This document shows, piece by piece, positions 20,587 to 34,200 of a stretch of 64,000 nucleotides of DNA. Source of the stretch: Oxyruncus cristatus (Eukaryota; Chordata; Aves; Passeriformes; Cotingidae). The notes under the pieces are model-generated. The model was not told where the DNA came from, searched no databases, and saw only the letters and a program-made list of their open reading frames with translations. Position numbers and translations under genes: made by a program. The stretch lies in NCBI GenBank assembly GCA_013399855.1, contig VXAY01004354.1, positions 378,092-442,091 of the forward strand. Direction: 5' to 3'. The first letter of the stretch is position 1. Every line of letters starts with the position of its first letter.

Positions 20587-21460
20587 CATCACAAGATTGA
20601 AGACCCTCCTCCTCTTGGGGGATGATGTGCCAAGCTCCTGTGGTTTGTGATACCCGGAGCGGACATCTGATCCTGACTGCAGTCCAAAGCAGGATTTGAA
20701 CTGATCAGACACCTGCCTGTGTTCCTAAAGAACCAATCTTGTGGGTTTTTTAATGCTTTGAACTCTTTAGCATGATCTTGATTGCTTTGCTGAGCTGGAA
20801 GTGGCTCTGGTTTGGTAGATTAAAGAAATCATAAACTACAGTGACCAGAACTGACTCAAATGGCTCACAAGCTCCTAAAGGCTACAGAGCTTAATCCCTC
20901 TTATGCTACAATATTTCAACCACACTTCCCATGATGCTTCTGGTTGTGTTGGGTCAGGTGAGGACAGAGGTGGGCAGGGAACAGTTAAGGTACTGGACTA
21001 AGACAGTGGAGAAATACAGTTTCTGTTACCACAGACTGCCTTAGAATCTTTGGCCAAGTGACTTAGTCTTCACCTGCCATAGTTTCCCCATCAGTAAAAG
21101 AGAAAGAAAATTTCTTCTTGCTTGATGCATCTTTTCTAATGTTCTTCTGAGGGAGGGAGGGAATGTTTAGAAGCCCACCTATTTTATCCTGTCTGCATTC
21201 CTTTTAATCTACTTAGAGTTTTAATACTGACTTCAGCTGAGTGGGGCCCTGGATGCTTTTGAGATATCCATCCTGAAGCCAAGAGTTGTTGAGACCAGTG
21301 GCTCGCCCTCGCTGTGCCTATAACAGCTCTTGGCATGAGAGAGCTGGTCTTTAGAGACTCAAACTGCAAACCCCACTGATGTGCCTACTGCTGGTTATGG
21401 TGTCCCTTAATTATTTCTGAAATGAAGCAAAAATGAAATAAAAAAATGATGCCTGTTGAT
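20587..21460 (+). other. GP1BB: GP1BB 3' untranslated region
   Basis: About 0.87 kb from the TAA stop to just beyond AATAAA at 21437-21442. An ATTAAA variant at 20819-20824 could give a shorter transcript. No coding or structured RNA feature was seen. Confidence 0.65.
21437..21442 (+). terminator. GP1BB: Poly(A) signal AATAAA of GP1BB
   Basis: Canonical hexamer in an A-rich context, followed by GT/T-rich sequence (TGTTGATGTAAATAGCG, then TTTTTC), consistent with a cleavage site. It is the first AATAAA downstream of the GP1BB stop. Confidence 0.65.
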
Positions 21461-21829
21461 GTAAATAGCGTATTTTTCTATTCTACACTAGGTATCTTGC
21501 ATGCTGTTGTGCCCCCTGGAGTTCCTCACGCTCAGACCGTGCCAGGCAAAGCAAATCCTGGGGGCAGGTGGAGCTGTTGCTGCAGTGCGCCGTAGGGTTA
21601 AGCTTTGGCAGCTGATGATTCCACCACGGCCCAGGGAAATGGGGAGTTTTTTCGAGGACTTCTGAGCGACTGCTTATTGTTTGACGATGCGACTGGAAAG
21701 GAGAGGGCGTTTGGTGGGGCCAGCACGGCTGTGGGGTGACCAGCAGGTGGATGCCCCATTCCCTCGGCCTCCAACCCCAGTCACGGGGGTTCCTGTCCCT
21801 TCCAGGGGCCTCAGGTCACACATAAAGAG

Positions 21830-22240
21830 CTCCTTGGCCGGGGGCACCGGGGCTGCGGACGGTGCCGGGACGCGGGGCAGTGCCGGAGCAGCCGCGGCCG
21901 CCTCGCGCTCCGTGAGGGCCCGCTCGGCGCTGCCGGCCGCGCCTGCGGCACGAGGCCCTGAGGGGCCGTGAGGGGCTACGGAGCCGAAGGAGCCGCTCCG
22001 GGGCTCTCTGAGGGTAAAAGGGAGTCCTGTGGTTTCTGTGCCTCAGGCTCCGGCTGGGCTCGGGCGCTGCGCGAGCACAACGGCCCCAGGTGTTGCAGCG
22101 AAGGGCCGCAGGTGCTCGGGGCGGGCGGAGCCCCCGCGGGGAGGGCGCGGCCCCTCACGGGCGGCGGTGTCGGGGCCTGACGAGGACCTTCCTCACGCTG
22201 TGAGCGCCGGGCCAGCCTGGCTGAGGTGAGTGACACGAGG
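21830..22240 (+). promoter_or_regulatory. Second CpG island, candidate promoter and first exon of an unrecognised transcript
   Basis: About 50 CpG dinucleotides by eye in roughly 410 bases, with flanks nearly CpG-free: a clear island starting about 400 bases past the GP1BB poly(A) signal. It ends at CTGAG followed by GTGAGT (donor at 22226-22227), an almost ideal 5' splice site on the plus strand. CpG islands of this kind usually mark promoters. It contains no recognisable coding sequence; the 96-codon frame at 21681-21971 is low-complexity Ala/Gly/Arg and is composition-driven. It could start a non-coding RNA or be a distal 5' exon of the next gene, or an island serving GP1BB. Confidence 0.55.
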
Positions 22241-25200
22241 CTCAGCCTCGGGGGTTTCTTTCTGCCATTTCCTTGCTCTGCCCGTGTCCCTCCAGCACTG
22301 ACCCCTGCGGTGTTGGCCTGAGTGTGGCACTGGCACTCAGGAAAATGGGGTCCAGCTCAGATTTGGGTTTTCTTCTGAGGTTTGCACCTTGCTGGACTTC
22401 AGACAATGCATCTGTATCCCCCGCAGTGTCCCTATGACCATGATCTCTGAGGGGGGAACACGGCTCCACCAACAGCCTGCTCTGTGGAGATGTCCACATT
22501 GGTGCTCCATGAGGCCCCCAGCACTCTCAGATCTCTGATTTTTAAGTACTGTTTTTTTGTTTGGTTGGTTGGGGGTTTTTTGTTTGTTTTTTGTTTTGTT
22601 TTAATTATTTTTTTCCTCCCTGAGGAACAACCTTTCCATAGGGATGGAAAGCCAGTTTTCTGGCTTGTTTCTCCCCCATTATCCTTTTCCCAGAATCAAG
22701 ATGCAGCAGTGTAAGGAAGTAACACAAACCCTGTCTTCCCTGCACCCCTTCCTTCTTATTCGTTTAGGTCAATTATACTGTTATTTTAGTGGTTTATGCC
22801 TGTTGTTGAAGTTCTTTTCCTTTACTGATACGTGGAAGGGAGGTAAAAGGCCTTTTCTTTCCCAATACTTTGCAGGGTGTGCCGGTGTGGCAGAATCATT
22901 CCCTGGGCTTGTCTGCAGATTTTCAGCTGAATTTACCGGGGTTAGAGGGTGTCATTAGTGGCTGCGGGCAGTACGGATAGTGCCACAGGCACAGGTTCAG
23001 TTACTGGGCCAGGCTGGACTGGGAGCAGGCACGACCCCAGCCCTGTGGCTGCTCAGCCTGTCAGCACTGCTGCGGGGTGCTGGAAAAACTTCAGGGCTCA
23101 ATTTGCCCACAAAACTGCTGACTTTGGTTTCACGTCCCCAGGGAGGAGGCAGGAAGGGCTCCTGACTCTGCTTTGTTCAGTCTTGGCACGTGAAAGGTAA
23201 AAAGCCTTTTTGGCATCATTTGCCAAAACGTGAGGAATGTGACCAGCCATAGCAATGTGATAATGAATTGCACTGTGCACAGAGTGATTTGTGTGCCATG
23301 GCAGCGTGTCGAATCCATAAATCTAGAGCCTGCATGGCTTGGCTTCTCCTGGCTCAGGAAGCTGCATGTCACAGATGCTTTCCTGCTCTGCTGACCAGTG
23401 GAGGATCTGCTGGGATGCCTCTAAAGGGAGAACTGGTTTTCCTTCTGAAGGGAGTGACTGTCCAAGGCTGCACAGAGGCTTCAAAGGGGAAGTAGAAGTG
23501 AAATATGAAAAAGATAAATGCAAGCTATTAAGCTGGCTTTGCAAATAACTTTCCAGTAACACATCCTGGGTGTGCAGGAGTGAGCTGCCATGCCTGCTGG
23601 ACAGGCTGCTGCATTAGTAAGGATTCAGATGCTTCCAAGCAGCTCCTTTGTCTCAGAGTCACCAGGTTAAAAAACCCTGAGAGATCAGACCACCGTGCTT
23701 GCCACCTTCATGATGCAGAGCTCCAAATATGAGATGTCTAAAAAGCAGGTCAGCACTTCCTAAGTGAAGGACCAAATGGTTGGTCGATGACATTGGGAAA
23801 GGCGCACTGATTCCTTCTTCTCCCAAATGCCTTGTTTCTCAGTTATCTTCATGCTGACTTCTGTATGTTTTGCAGAATAAAAGAAGGCTTGAAAGCAAAG
23901 CAAGCTGGTTTTGGATCCTAGAGTGTTTTAGCCCATAATCCAACTTAGAACCTGTTTTTCAGTCCCTGTACCATATGGTGATAGAGGTTCTGTTTTGCTT
24001 CAAGATGGCGGCAGGTGCTTGCTTACAGATTGCCTGGGTCCATGTGAACCTGGGAACCCACCCTTGTTGTTTTATATACACTTTCACAGGTTCTGCACCC
24101 TTGTGTGTGTGGTGAAAATAATCACATCTGTACATGTAGAGAACAACTTATCATCCACTGCAGGGCATCCCAGAGAGGGTGCCAAGAAATGCAGTGTTGA
24201 TTCCACAGCATGGGACATCTTGTCTGTCCTGGGGTACATGAGAGAACAACTATTGTAGAAAATTTTAGAAGTGACTTTTACATTGTTTTTTGTATATTTC
24301 CATATAAAAACAGAGGTGATCTCAGGCTCATAGGCCTGATTTTGGAGGGCTTTAATGGAGATCACAGTCTAATTTAACAGGTTTCTGCAAATGATTAGTT
24401 GTCTTGGAGAAGTGCCTTGAAAGCAGCAGGTTGCAGTGTTAAGGTTTGTTTTGATGATGGTATGTATGTCCATACTGTATGTCTAGATAAAGCTCTGTAC
24501 TCCCTGGAAGGACAGGATAGAGCATTGCTGGTGGACATAAAAGATTTAAGTGGGTTTAGTCCAAAAAACCCTCCTTAAATCACTCTCTTAAACCTACAAG
24601 TAATGGGGTTTTTTTCTGTTTCTTTATATGTCTCGTGGTCTGCTTCTGCTCTGAAATGTTCGTGACTACTGAGAACGGAATATGCTGGGAGGTATTTCTT
24701 TGTATTTCCACAGAGGAGGATTAACCTGAGAGTTATGACCTAAAATGCCAGGAATGCCCTCTGTGGATACCTGATGGTTCAGGCTGTGTAGCGGATCTCC
24801 TTTCCCCTCTGTAACAGCTGATGATCATTTATAGTCTGCCTTGGCACAGCTGTTTGGTGCCCCATCCATGCCATTCCTTTTGCATGGCAACAGCTGTGCT
24901 CACCAAAGGAAGTCTGTCTCCAAGAGCTCTCTGTGCTAACTTGTCACCAGGGCTTGCTCGGGAGAGGGCAGCAAATCGCTTTTGATCTCCTTTTTGCTTT
25001 TACTTGTAAAATCAAAGTGAGATGTGGGCCTGGGACAGGATGAAGGCAAGTGTGACATGTGTCTGCCCAGAGTTATATGCTCCAGACTTAGCTGCCCAAG
25101 CAGCAGACTTTGCTTTTTGAACCTGAAACTACTAGTTTAAACAGTCCTTTCTTCTTGTTGTTCCAAAGCATCAGACTAAAACAGAGAGGGAGACGAAGCT

Positions 25201-28200
25201 GGGCATTATGGTGCTATGGCTGTGATGGAAATAGGGTTGGTTCTCTGACTGATCTTTGGAGGGAGGAAATCCATCCTTTGGCAGGTGGTGGAAAATGCCC
25301 TTGCTCACAGTCACTGAGTGGTGAGAGCAGTGAGTTTCCACTGCCATGCCTGTTGGAGGTGTGAAGGTGCCTGGAGGACAGGTGGGAGGTAAGTGTTGTG
25401 AGAATACCCCCAGGGGTAGGTAGGACAGAAGAGAGAACAGCTCAAAGTTATTGGGGTTGGCTCTGCGCATCCATGGGACAGAAAATGCAGAGGCTGAACA
25501 GGCAGCTGGGTAAGTACCCAGGGAATTTAAATGCCTCTGTGCTGGGAGGAGCTGTGGGGAGCTGAAATCTGGATCCAAGTACTGTGAAACACTGACATCT
25601 CCTGTTAGGAATTAGAGCCCTTGGCTTGGTTGTCTCTCATGGGATACAATAAGGGCTGTGCCTGTGTTTGGGGAGCTTTTTCCACCAGGGCCTTTTACCT
25701 CTGGCATTCTCAAGTTCACCAAGAGTTGCTGTGGGTGCCCACATTTGCTCTGCATCTCCATTACCTGATCTTTCAACAGTGTTAGCAAGCTGTTTTTTTT
25801 CCCAGGATGAGACTTTAATTCCCTCCCATTGATCATGGCCAAAGAAGAGAGCTCAAATGGAGATTTTATTCCAGAAACAATGGCCCCCTTATGTGCTGCG
25901 TTGTGATCTCTGTGAATGAACCTGCTGCTGAAATGAAGGCTTTTCCCCAGGCTGTTTTGTACCTTTCTCAGGTGAATCTTCCTATTAGGTCAGCTGCCTG
26001 GATTCCTGCGGGGAGAGACAAGGGAGGTAAAAGATGAAGTCTTTGTTCTGTGGGGACATGAGGCAAAATGGCAGTCAGTGGGACTTGGGCTTCATATTTA
26101 GTTTCCATAAATCCCCATGTGCCGCAGGGAGTTGGTCCCCATTAAAAGCTACAAAGCAAAGGGCAGTTTCCCTGTGCAGGTGGATGCGTTCTTCTGCATT
26201 GTAACACTTCTCTCCAGGTCCAGTCCAAAGCCTCTGCCCTGGGCTGGCTGCTCCCTTCAAACCAAACTGGTGGTGTCCTTCTGGCCTCATCCTCAGCTCT
26301 GCTGGGGGCTGCTGCCTATTCGCTTGGTACCTGCTCTCCCCCACCCTTGCCACTGCTGTCAGCATTTCTCAAGTTGTGCATCAAACACAGCTTGCTGCTT
26401 TCCCATGTTTGGTTGTCTGGTGGCAGAGCTGCACCAAAACCACCAAACTGACTATTTTGATGATCCAGTGCAGGAGGCTGTGAAAGCAAGACGTTGGTGT
26501 TCTTGATTACTTCCTCTCCTGTCATTCCCTCTTGCCACTATCCATCAAGGATGACATTTTAATGATCCCTTTGCTTCTTTTCCTTTTTGTCTGAGACTTG
26601 CGAGACTGCAAGAAGCAACATTGTCATTTCTGTGCTGCCTACCCCTAAACGAAAGGAAACTCCCTCCAAGCGCTGCACGTGAATGTCAGTGTGTGAAGTC
26701 CCCTGCAGTTGCCTACAGCACTTCAGGTAGTGTTTTATATCAGTCTGTCCATTGCTGTGTTTGGCCTGAGTGAAAAAAAAGGACTGTGATGTTCTCTATT
26801 TCTGTGTTGAGGGAGTGAGGCACATGGAGAGCACTAAAGAGATATGCTTACATCAGGTAAAGGTGGAGAGAAGGGGAACTGCATTGGCTGTAATCTGAAA
26901 AGATATCCTGAGGTGCATTTTGCCATGTGGATCTCAGAGAAGGCTCTGTGTTCTGTGCAGTGCGGTTCGACCTCTGGTGGTGATCACAGTCTGGGACGAG
27001 TCAGCTCTGTGTGGTGCAATGATCCAAGGTCCTGCTTTCTGTTTCAGGCGTGCAGGGAAAAAGTGATTCGGAGACACAGCTGCTGAAAATGTGTGAAACC
27101 TGAAGGCGGAGGAGTGAAATCCTGGCCCTGCTCTGTTGTGCCTTGACTTCAGTATGGCCAGGGTTCTCTGAAGGAGCCTTTTGAATGTGTGCTGGGCTGT
27201 GCACACACTGCCAAGGTGAATCTCTTTAAGGAGATTCAGGGCAGGAAGGCTCAGCTGTGGGGCAAGGGCACTGGATTGTGTATGTCTTGGTAGTGTAACA
27301 TTAGTTAGGTACAGTAAGGCGAGTATTTCTGAAACCACAGAAGGCACCTGAGTCCTGTCAAAATGAGAGGAAATTGGGGTGAAAGTCAGGTACTATGTTC
27401 CCTAAACTTGTTCCAGTGCTTAATTAGCTGTGGAAAAATTAGCATGGAATTTCAATCCCTGTCTGTGAGTTTCCAGCATTCCTACCTTCCCTTGCCTTTA
27501 TCTGTAGATGTCTTCAGGGCCCCATGTGCTAGGCACTTTATGTTCCCAGGGATGGGAAATTATCTTGGATGTTTCCCATCTTAGAGGAAAAGAAAAAATC
27601 TATCTTGGAAATGGTTCAGCTGAAACTTAGAGCATACAACTGGTGCATTCATCTTCATGCTCATCCTCCAGCCTACTAGCAACACACAACTTTCTAAATG
27701 AAAAATACTCTAATCCAAAAATTGGAGCTTCAGTATTTGTTAACTGGAAAACAGACATCTAAACAAGTCCACTGATTTATATATATTTTTTAATCCATGT
27801 CTTAAAAATAGATTCTTATACCAGCTGTTCCTTGGTCTTGCCAAGTTGGGGGTTCCATATTAAAAGAGTTCAGTGAATGGTTTCCACCAGCTTTGTATCT
27901 TGCACAGTGAAGAGGGTGTGTCTGCTGAAGTGGCTTTCCTTGTGTGAGGCGAGGTGGAGCGAACAGAAAGAGGAAGGGGTAGATGGTCTTTGTTAGTAGG
28001 ACTACCAGTGACCTCATGGCCTCGTGGGCTGCTGAGAAGAGGTGGCTTACGGTCATGGTCCCGTCTGGAGCCAAGCTTCTGTGGCGTCAATCGTCCTGCA
28101 AGAGGCTGGATACTGCCTAAGGTACAGCTTTGATTTTGCTTTGCCGTGTGAGGGGATCCACCTGATGGAAGCAGTCCAGGGCTGACAGCATTTGGGGTTT

Positions 28201-31200
28201 CTCCCCTGGAAAGCAGAAGACTTTTGTTGCTCAGAGGCTGAGAGCTGATTAACCACAGCGATCCAGCAGGTCTTGGAGGGCTCCCAGGACCCTGGAGGTA
28301 CTGAGCTGCACGTGTTGACACACCGGGAGTCCAGCACCTGCTGTGTTTCTCTTATTTCAAAGGAAATGTCAGTCAGAGAGGGAACATCTCCTCTGTTGGA
28401 AAGCAGCTGGAGTGCATATCAAACAGGAGCTTCTGCTGGGGTAGGAGGGCAGGGCAGGAGGCAGCCTTTTGCGTGGAAGGGGAGGGAGCAGGCAGGAATC
28501 CTGATGGCTGCTCCAGCACAGGTGTGGCCTGGCATTAGTGCCATCAGGGGCCTTGGGCTCCCTGCCCGCTCTGAGCAGGCTGCAGCCCCAGAGCCGCGGG
28601 GCTGACGCCTCCTGGGGCTGTGCTGTGGGAGGGAGGCAGGGGGCATGTGCTGCTGAGCCCGGGTGCTGCACCCTGCCGGGTCCCTGCACCCCTCTGCAGT
28701 GCTGCTGTAGGCTGGTGTGGAGGTGGACGAATGTGCCCAGGACAAGAGGCGTGTGAAGCTGAGAGGTTGTGTGGAACTGCTCTCCTTCCTGCTGTCAGAG
28801 CCAGCAGGAGCATGGTGTTAACTGTGCCCAGGTTTTAATGACTACCCATTAGAAGGGACAACTTGCTACAGCCTGGGGCACTATCTTGTACCCTTCTCTG
28901 GAGCAGTTCTCCTGATCCTTGGCCCATGAGTGAATTTCCCCATGTTCCTCATATGGAATGAGACGGGCGTTCTCCCTTGGCAGTTTCCCCTTGGCTTCCC
29001 TGAGCAAGGAGGGTCTGAGCTGAGCACTCCAAAGATGAGGAGGTCCCTGGCAGGTGTGTGGAAGCTTTCCCTGCTGGCTGTTCGTTTGCTGTTGTGAGCT
29101 GCCTGGAAAGGTTTCCTTGCTCAGCTAGGGAGGAGGAACCTCAGTGCAGAGTGTAGCACCAGTGCTACCGATGCTCAAGCAATCTGACAGCAAACAGCCC
29201 TCGGGATGAAGCGATTGAAGTCTATGCACATGACCAGGAGCAAGCAGAAAAAAGGGCTAGACCTGAGGGGCAGTCCCCTGGCAACAAGGAGGTTGGTCTG
29301 GGCTGATTACTGAGTATTTACAAATGCTGAAACAGCAGTTACCTACTGAGCTGGCCTAGTTGTCTCCTCAGCAATTCCTATAGATGGAGAATGAGTGGCA
29401 AGAATAACAGAGGAGGGAGGATCTGGTTTCAGGTTCAGAGAGGAATGCCAGGATTTCTTTGCCTGTCTTGGCTTTCTGCTCCTCCTGCCCTGCCCTCCTA
29501 CCTTCTTGGCTAATCCAGCCCTGGTTCAGAGTCTGGCACCTCAGGAAAGGGAGGCTCTTCTGTTGGAGTCACTGTACCCCAGTCAGTGTGTGCCAAACTG
29601 TACAGAAAATTGAACATAAAATACATTGGCGCTGCTGCATTTGGAATGGAGAGAACAGTAGAACTTGTGGGCTGCCATGAGGCACCCTGAAGCTTCACAG
29701 CAAAACAGCTTTCAAGGGACTCTGTGAGCAGAAGGGAATAGCTGAAGTCTATTTGATTGAGTAGAGTTATCAGGAAACTTAATCTAGAAAGTTAATCTCG
29801 GAAGTATGCGAAGTTTGAACATCTGTAAGTGCTTTGAGATTTGCGAGTGAAAAATGCTGGACAGAAGGAGAGGATGTATCTGATTCAAAGCAGGGGCAAT
29901 GTAATACCTCCTGCCTGCAGCTTGGCTATGCAATAACTTCTGAAAAACTGTTTCTTTGCTTTTGAAATACATTTGACTGCACTAAGTGGCATGGTGTTCT
30001 CAAAATGTTTTCCTTGGCTTGTCCAATGCCTCCTGGCCTCTATTCTTTCTCTTTTCCTTCCCTGCTCTTCGCAAACAATTCAGTTTGAACCTTACTTTAC
30101 TTTGTTTAGGTTTAGTATTTCCCGCAAATATTTAAGGCCATGATACTTATCTTGAGTAACAAGCCAAGGAATCACAGAAATTCTCTGTTCATTTCTCACC
30201 ATCCTTTTGCTACACAGAGGCTTTCCCAAGCAGATTTGTGAGCTCCCTGGTTGCTTCTTGTTCCATCCTAACACAGCATAAGAATTTGGTCTCTTACCTT
30301 TTGGATGGTTGGGCACTTAAAAATAGCTTCAGGCACTGTTCATCCTTTACCTACCCACTATGAACCTCCTGCTTTAGGAAGTGGGAGGAACACAGTAAAA
30401 TAATACTCTCTTTCTCAGGGATACTTCTCATCAGCAGATCTTGGAGGGCTTTGCTGGGCTGGATACCAGTTGCTACATCTATTGCAAAGACAGAGAAACT
30501 GAAGCAGGGAAGGAGAGCCTGCTCTCCCAGAACACATCGGCACCAAAGCTGGGTCAGAACCACCCCTGCACCTCACACCAGCTTCCTGGGAAGTAGGAGG
30601 GAAGGATGCACAGCCCAAGGTGTCTGTCTTGCAAATAGATCTTCCTTGTTATCTTCTCAATAACTTGCACGCTGGAGAAGAGGGAACCATAAGTTAGTTG
30701 CCGAGTTCCCTCTAGGTTTTAGTAAGTCAGAGGCCGAAAGAGTTGATGTTATAGGCTGACACCAGGGTCTTGGGAGCAGTGTCTGTCTCCAGACCTTGGG
30801 CTTAGGTGGGCAGCTGCTGCCACCTTACAGAAGTCTTGTAAAATGCTATCACGAGTCTTCCCAAAATACTCAGATCCTCAGTGCTACAGGAATGACAGGG
30901 AATAAGGGCATTTTCTGATGTGTGGTGCAACTGGGAGCTGCTACACTGGGAAGAGATCTTTCTGACTTTGGTCTTGTTGAGCATGAAATGTGTCCTGCAG
31001 TCTGGCAAGGTGCAGAACTAGCAATGGGAACAGAGGTCTCCAGCCTCAAACATGCTTCACTCAAGCGAGTGCAGAGATCCAGGACAGTGTCCTCTTTCAA
31101 TGTCCAAGGGAAGCCAAACCCTGCTTTCATCGGGTCTGCATGGCCTTGGAATAACTTCATTTCTTTCTGCTATGCTGCAGTGGTGCACTCTGCTTCCCTA

Positions 31201-34200
31201 CTTGTGAACCCCAACACCCACTGAGGGATGTACCTCCAAGCCCCTTCCAGCCCTCACCATTTTTCTGGAGGCTGAGGTACAAAGGCAGTTGTGATACTCA
31301 GAGGAGGGAGGGCAGAGTGCATGCCTGCCCCATAAGATAACATGTCTCCGCCTACGCCTGGCATGGCTGTGTTTTTCCAGCTCTTTTGTGGTTTTGTTGT
31401 TCTCCTTTTGCACCCACAAGACCCTGCTCTGGCTGCAACAGTTGGCTGAATCTTTCTTGTGTTCCTCCCGCAGGACCCAGGCACGAGCCCAGCCAAGCTT
31501 TCCATATGTGTCTGCAGATGGACCTTTGCCCCTATGGTTTGCCTGGCCCTCTCTTCACCCGTGGCCAGGCACTCTGGTGCATGAAGTGGACATTTTCCAG
31601 CCCTGAGCTGCCAGAGTTAATTAACCTTCAGCTAAGGCCAGGCCAGTCATTCTGGGAAACAAGATCCATTGGGCTGTGCATTCCACAAGCCTCTCTTTGC
31701 CTGGCGTCTTGTGTATCAGTACAGGAAGAATCTGTTTCTTCCTCCATGTACTTGTGTTCTGGGATTGGAGGGGGCAGAAGCCTGAGGAAGAGAGAAAGGA
31801 TCGAGTTTGCTCAGGTTCCTCGCTGTCAGCAGCTGCCAGGAACTTGCCATGGGAGAACACCAACCCAAAGCTGCTGGAGATGCCTTGGCTGTTCCTGGGC
31901 AGAGTGCACACATACAGTTTTTCCCATCTCCTCTGAGAAAGAGCCAAGTCTCGCTTTCCTTGTGGCAGAGTTATCTTTGTATAAGGCAGCTGGCATAGTT
32001 TCTCAGGAACTGCTTGGCATGACTGGTCATAATGTTGCTGTCCAGCTCAGTCCTTGTCCTCTCTCCTCCAGGAGGCTTGCCCCACTGTCAGAGGAAAGCA
32101 CAAGGTTTTCCTCTGGAATCTGTTTAATTTATGTGGTACTGCCCAAGCCCCTACAGAATAATGTTTTGATGCCATCACCCTTTTGGGCCGCGGGGACCCT
32201 TCTGTGTTTTGAGTGCCGTGAGGTACTGCTCTCCAACAGCCTGTGGACACGGAGGCCGAGGACTGACTGGACTCTCACTGAAACATGTGGGGCTTCAATG
32301 GCTGAGTTCTTGGGGCAAACTGTGGAGCTGACTGTTGAATTCTTCCCTGGCTGATCTTTATCTTAAAACGAAGTACCCCTTTTGCCCTGTGCCCGGTGCA
32401 TCTCTGTGTTTCCAGGCCTGTGCCACCTGTGTCACTGTGCTTCATCCCGTGATGAGTTAGTGCTGGTGCCGGGGGGAACAAACACAGGGTTGTTCAGTCT
32501 CCCAGCACATACATGCCTGACTCCTGTGGGAATCAGGCTGTATAAGGTCATTTGTCTCCTCCCAAAAGGCCCTGCGGAGTGCTGGCCAGGCCAGTTCCCG
32601 TTGACTGTGCCTGTCTTGCCTTGTAAGAAAAAGAAGTCTAATTGTGCAGTCTTCCAAAAATAATAAGTAAGAAGTATAAGCTTGCATGAAAGTGTGTTAT
32701 GCTCTGGAGAACGAAAGATAGGGACCTTTTTGACCGGTGCCGGGGGCAGGATGCAGAGAGTTGTTTGCTTAATGTGAAAAAAACCAGAATTTACCTGTAT
32801 GGTCTACTCCTGTTTGGATAGAGGCTGCAAATCCCCCCCTCCCATCTAGTTCTGTGAGTTGCAGTAAATCAAGACAAGCTGAGAGGGTTTTTTTGTTGTG
32901 TAGTTGGTTGGGTTTTTTTTTTTTGAAAGGGCCTTGATTGTCCAGCTATTTTTCTCCCTTGGTGCTGCTTCACGCCACTTCTGACTTTGATTAATAGGTC
33001 TCTGAATAAAATGTTAATCTAACTAGGGGTCCTTGGCCCAGCCCCCCTGCCCTCCATGCCGTGCTCCAGAAATATCAGAGAAAACACACAGGGGTTTTGT
33101 CTCCCTGCAGAGCACTTGTACCTTTTGATTAATGGGTGGAAGGGCCCAGCTCCAGGTTCGTGGCATCTCTCCCGACTGCAGAAAAATAAGCAAAAAGTCA
33201 CCAAACATGACACAGGGAAGGAAAGTCCCAGGAGCTGCAATGAGGAGAAAGAAAGGAGAGAGGGCAGGTTATAATTCGAGATGTACCCCGCTGTAAGCTT
33301 TGGTATTTGGCAGTCTGAGTTCAGACCCTCATCTCCACTTTAACCTTTGTTACAATGAGCTCGGACCATGTTGCTGAATTCAGCAGTTTCCAAGCTCTGG
33401 GATGTCTTAGCTTCTAGTATGTGCACCACGAACTACTCTGCACGTTGCCCTGGGCTGACACTTCATGTGCATGTGTTAAGAGTGGCTAAGATGGCTTAAT
33501 AAAAAAATGAGACCCTACACTTCAAACAGGACATGTGTTTTCCCTCTTCCCCTTCGAACTCTTTCCCATTCTCTGGAATGGGAAATGGGAATCAGACTCC
33601 TTTTGGAGCTTCTGAAATGATCAGAAACATGTGTTTCATTCCTGTCTTCTGGCCAGTAGTGAATTTGGAAAGGCTGTTCCTTGCCTCACTTTCATGTGGA
33701 AGCCAGACCTGATGGAAATTTGCTTGTTCCCTCAAGGTGGATGATTTAGTGGAACTACATATATAGGAAGCTACTCATGCAAGGGACTGATGAGCAGTTA
33801 GGCTTGAGTGGGTCGTGAAGTCAAACTGAGCTACTGTGTTAGTTTGAAATAAAAGTAATCACTGAAGGGGCTCATCAAAAAAAACCTATTCCTCAGGCAA
33901 GCCTTAAGTAATGATGTGGGATGTGCATAAAGTGTGAAGGAGATGTGTATACCACCTTACAGCTCCCTTCCCTTGCAACCCCTCTGTCCGGTGGTCAGTT
34001 CTCTCCCATGTTCCTCTATTTTGTGATGGAGTAACTGGAGCAGACTTGTGTCACTCAGTTGCCAGCCATAGAGCTGGAATGTACGTGCTGAGTTGTAGGC
34101 AGGTGGGGATTCTTGTATGGGTACTCAGAGACTTTAACTATGGAAAGGTTCACATCATTAAGAAAAGAGGGAAAAAATTTCCCTGAATATTCTGAGCCTA

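Noticed and set aside
21681..21971. 96-codon plus-strand frame in the second CpG island
   Set aside because: Low-complexity Ala/Gly/Arg product explained by GC-rich sequence.
31205..31265. Possible plus-strand CR1 3' end (CCTTCCAGCCCTCACCATTTT)
   Set aside because: Some resemblance to the CR1 tail but too short and diverged to call without a repeat library.
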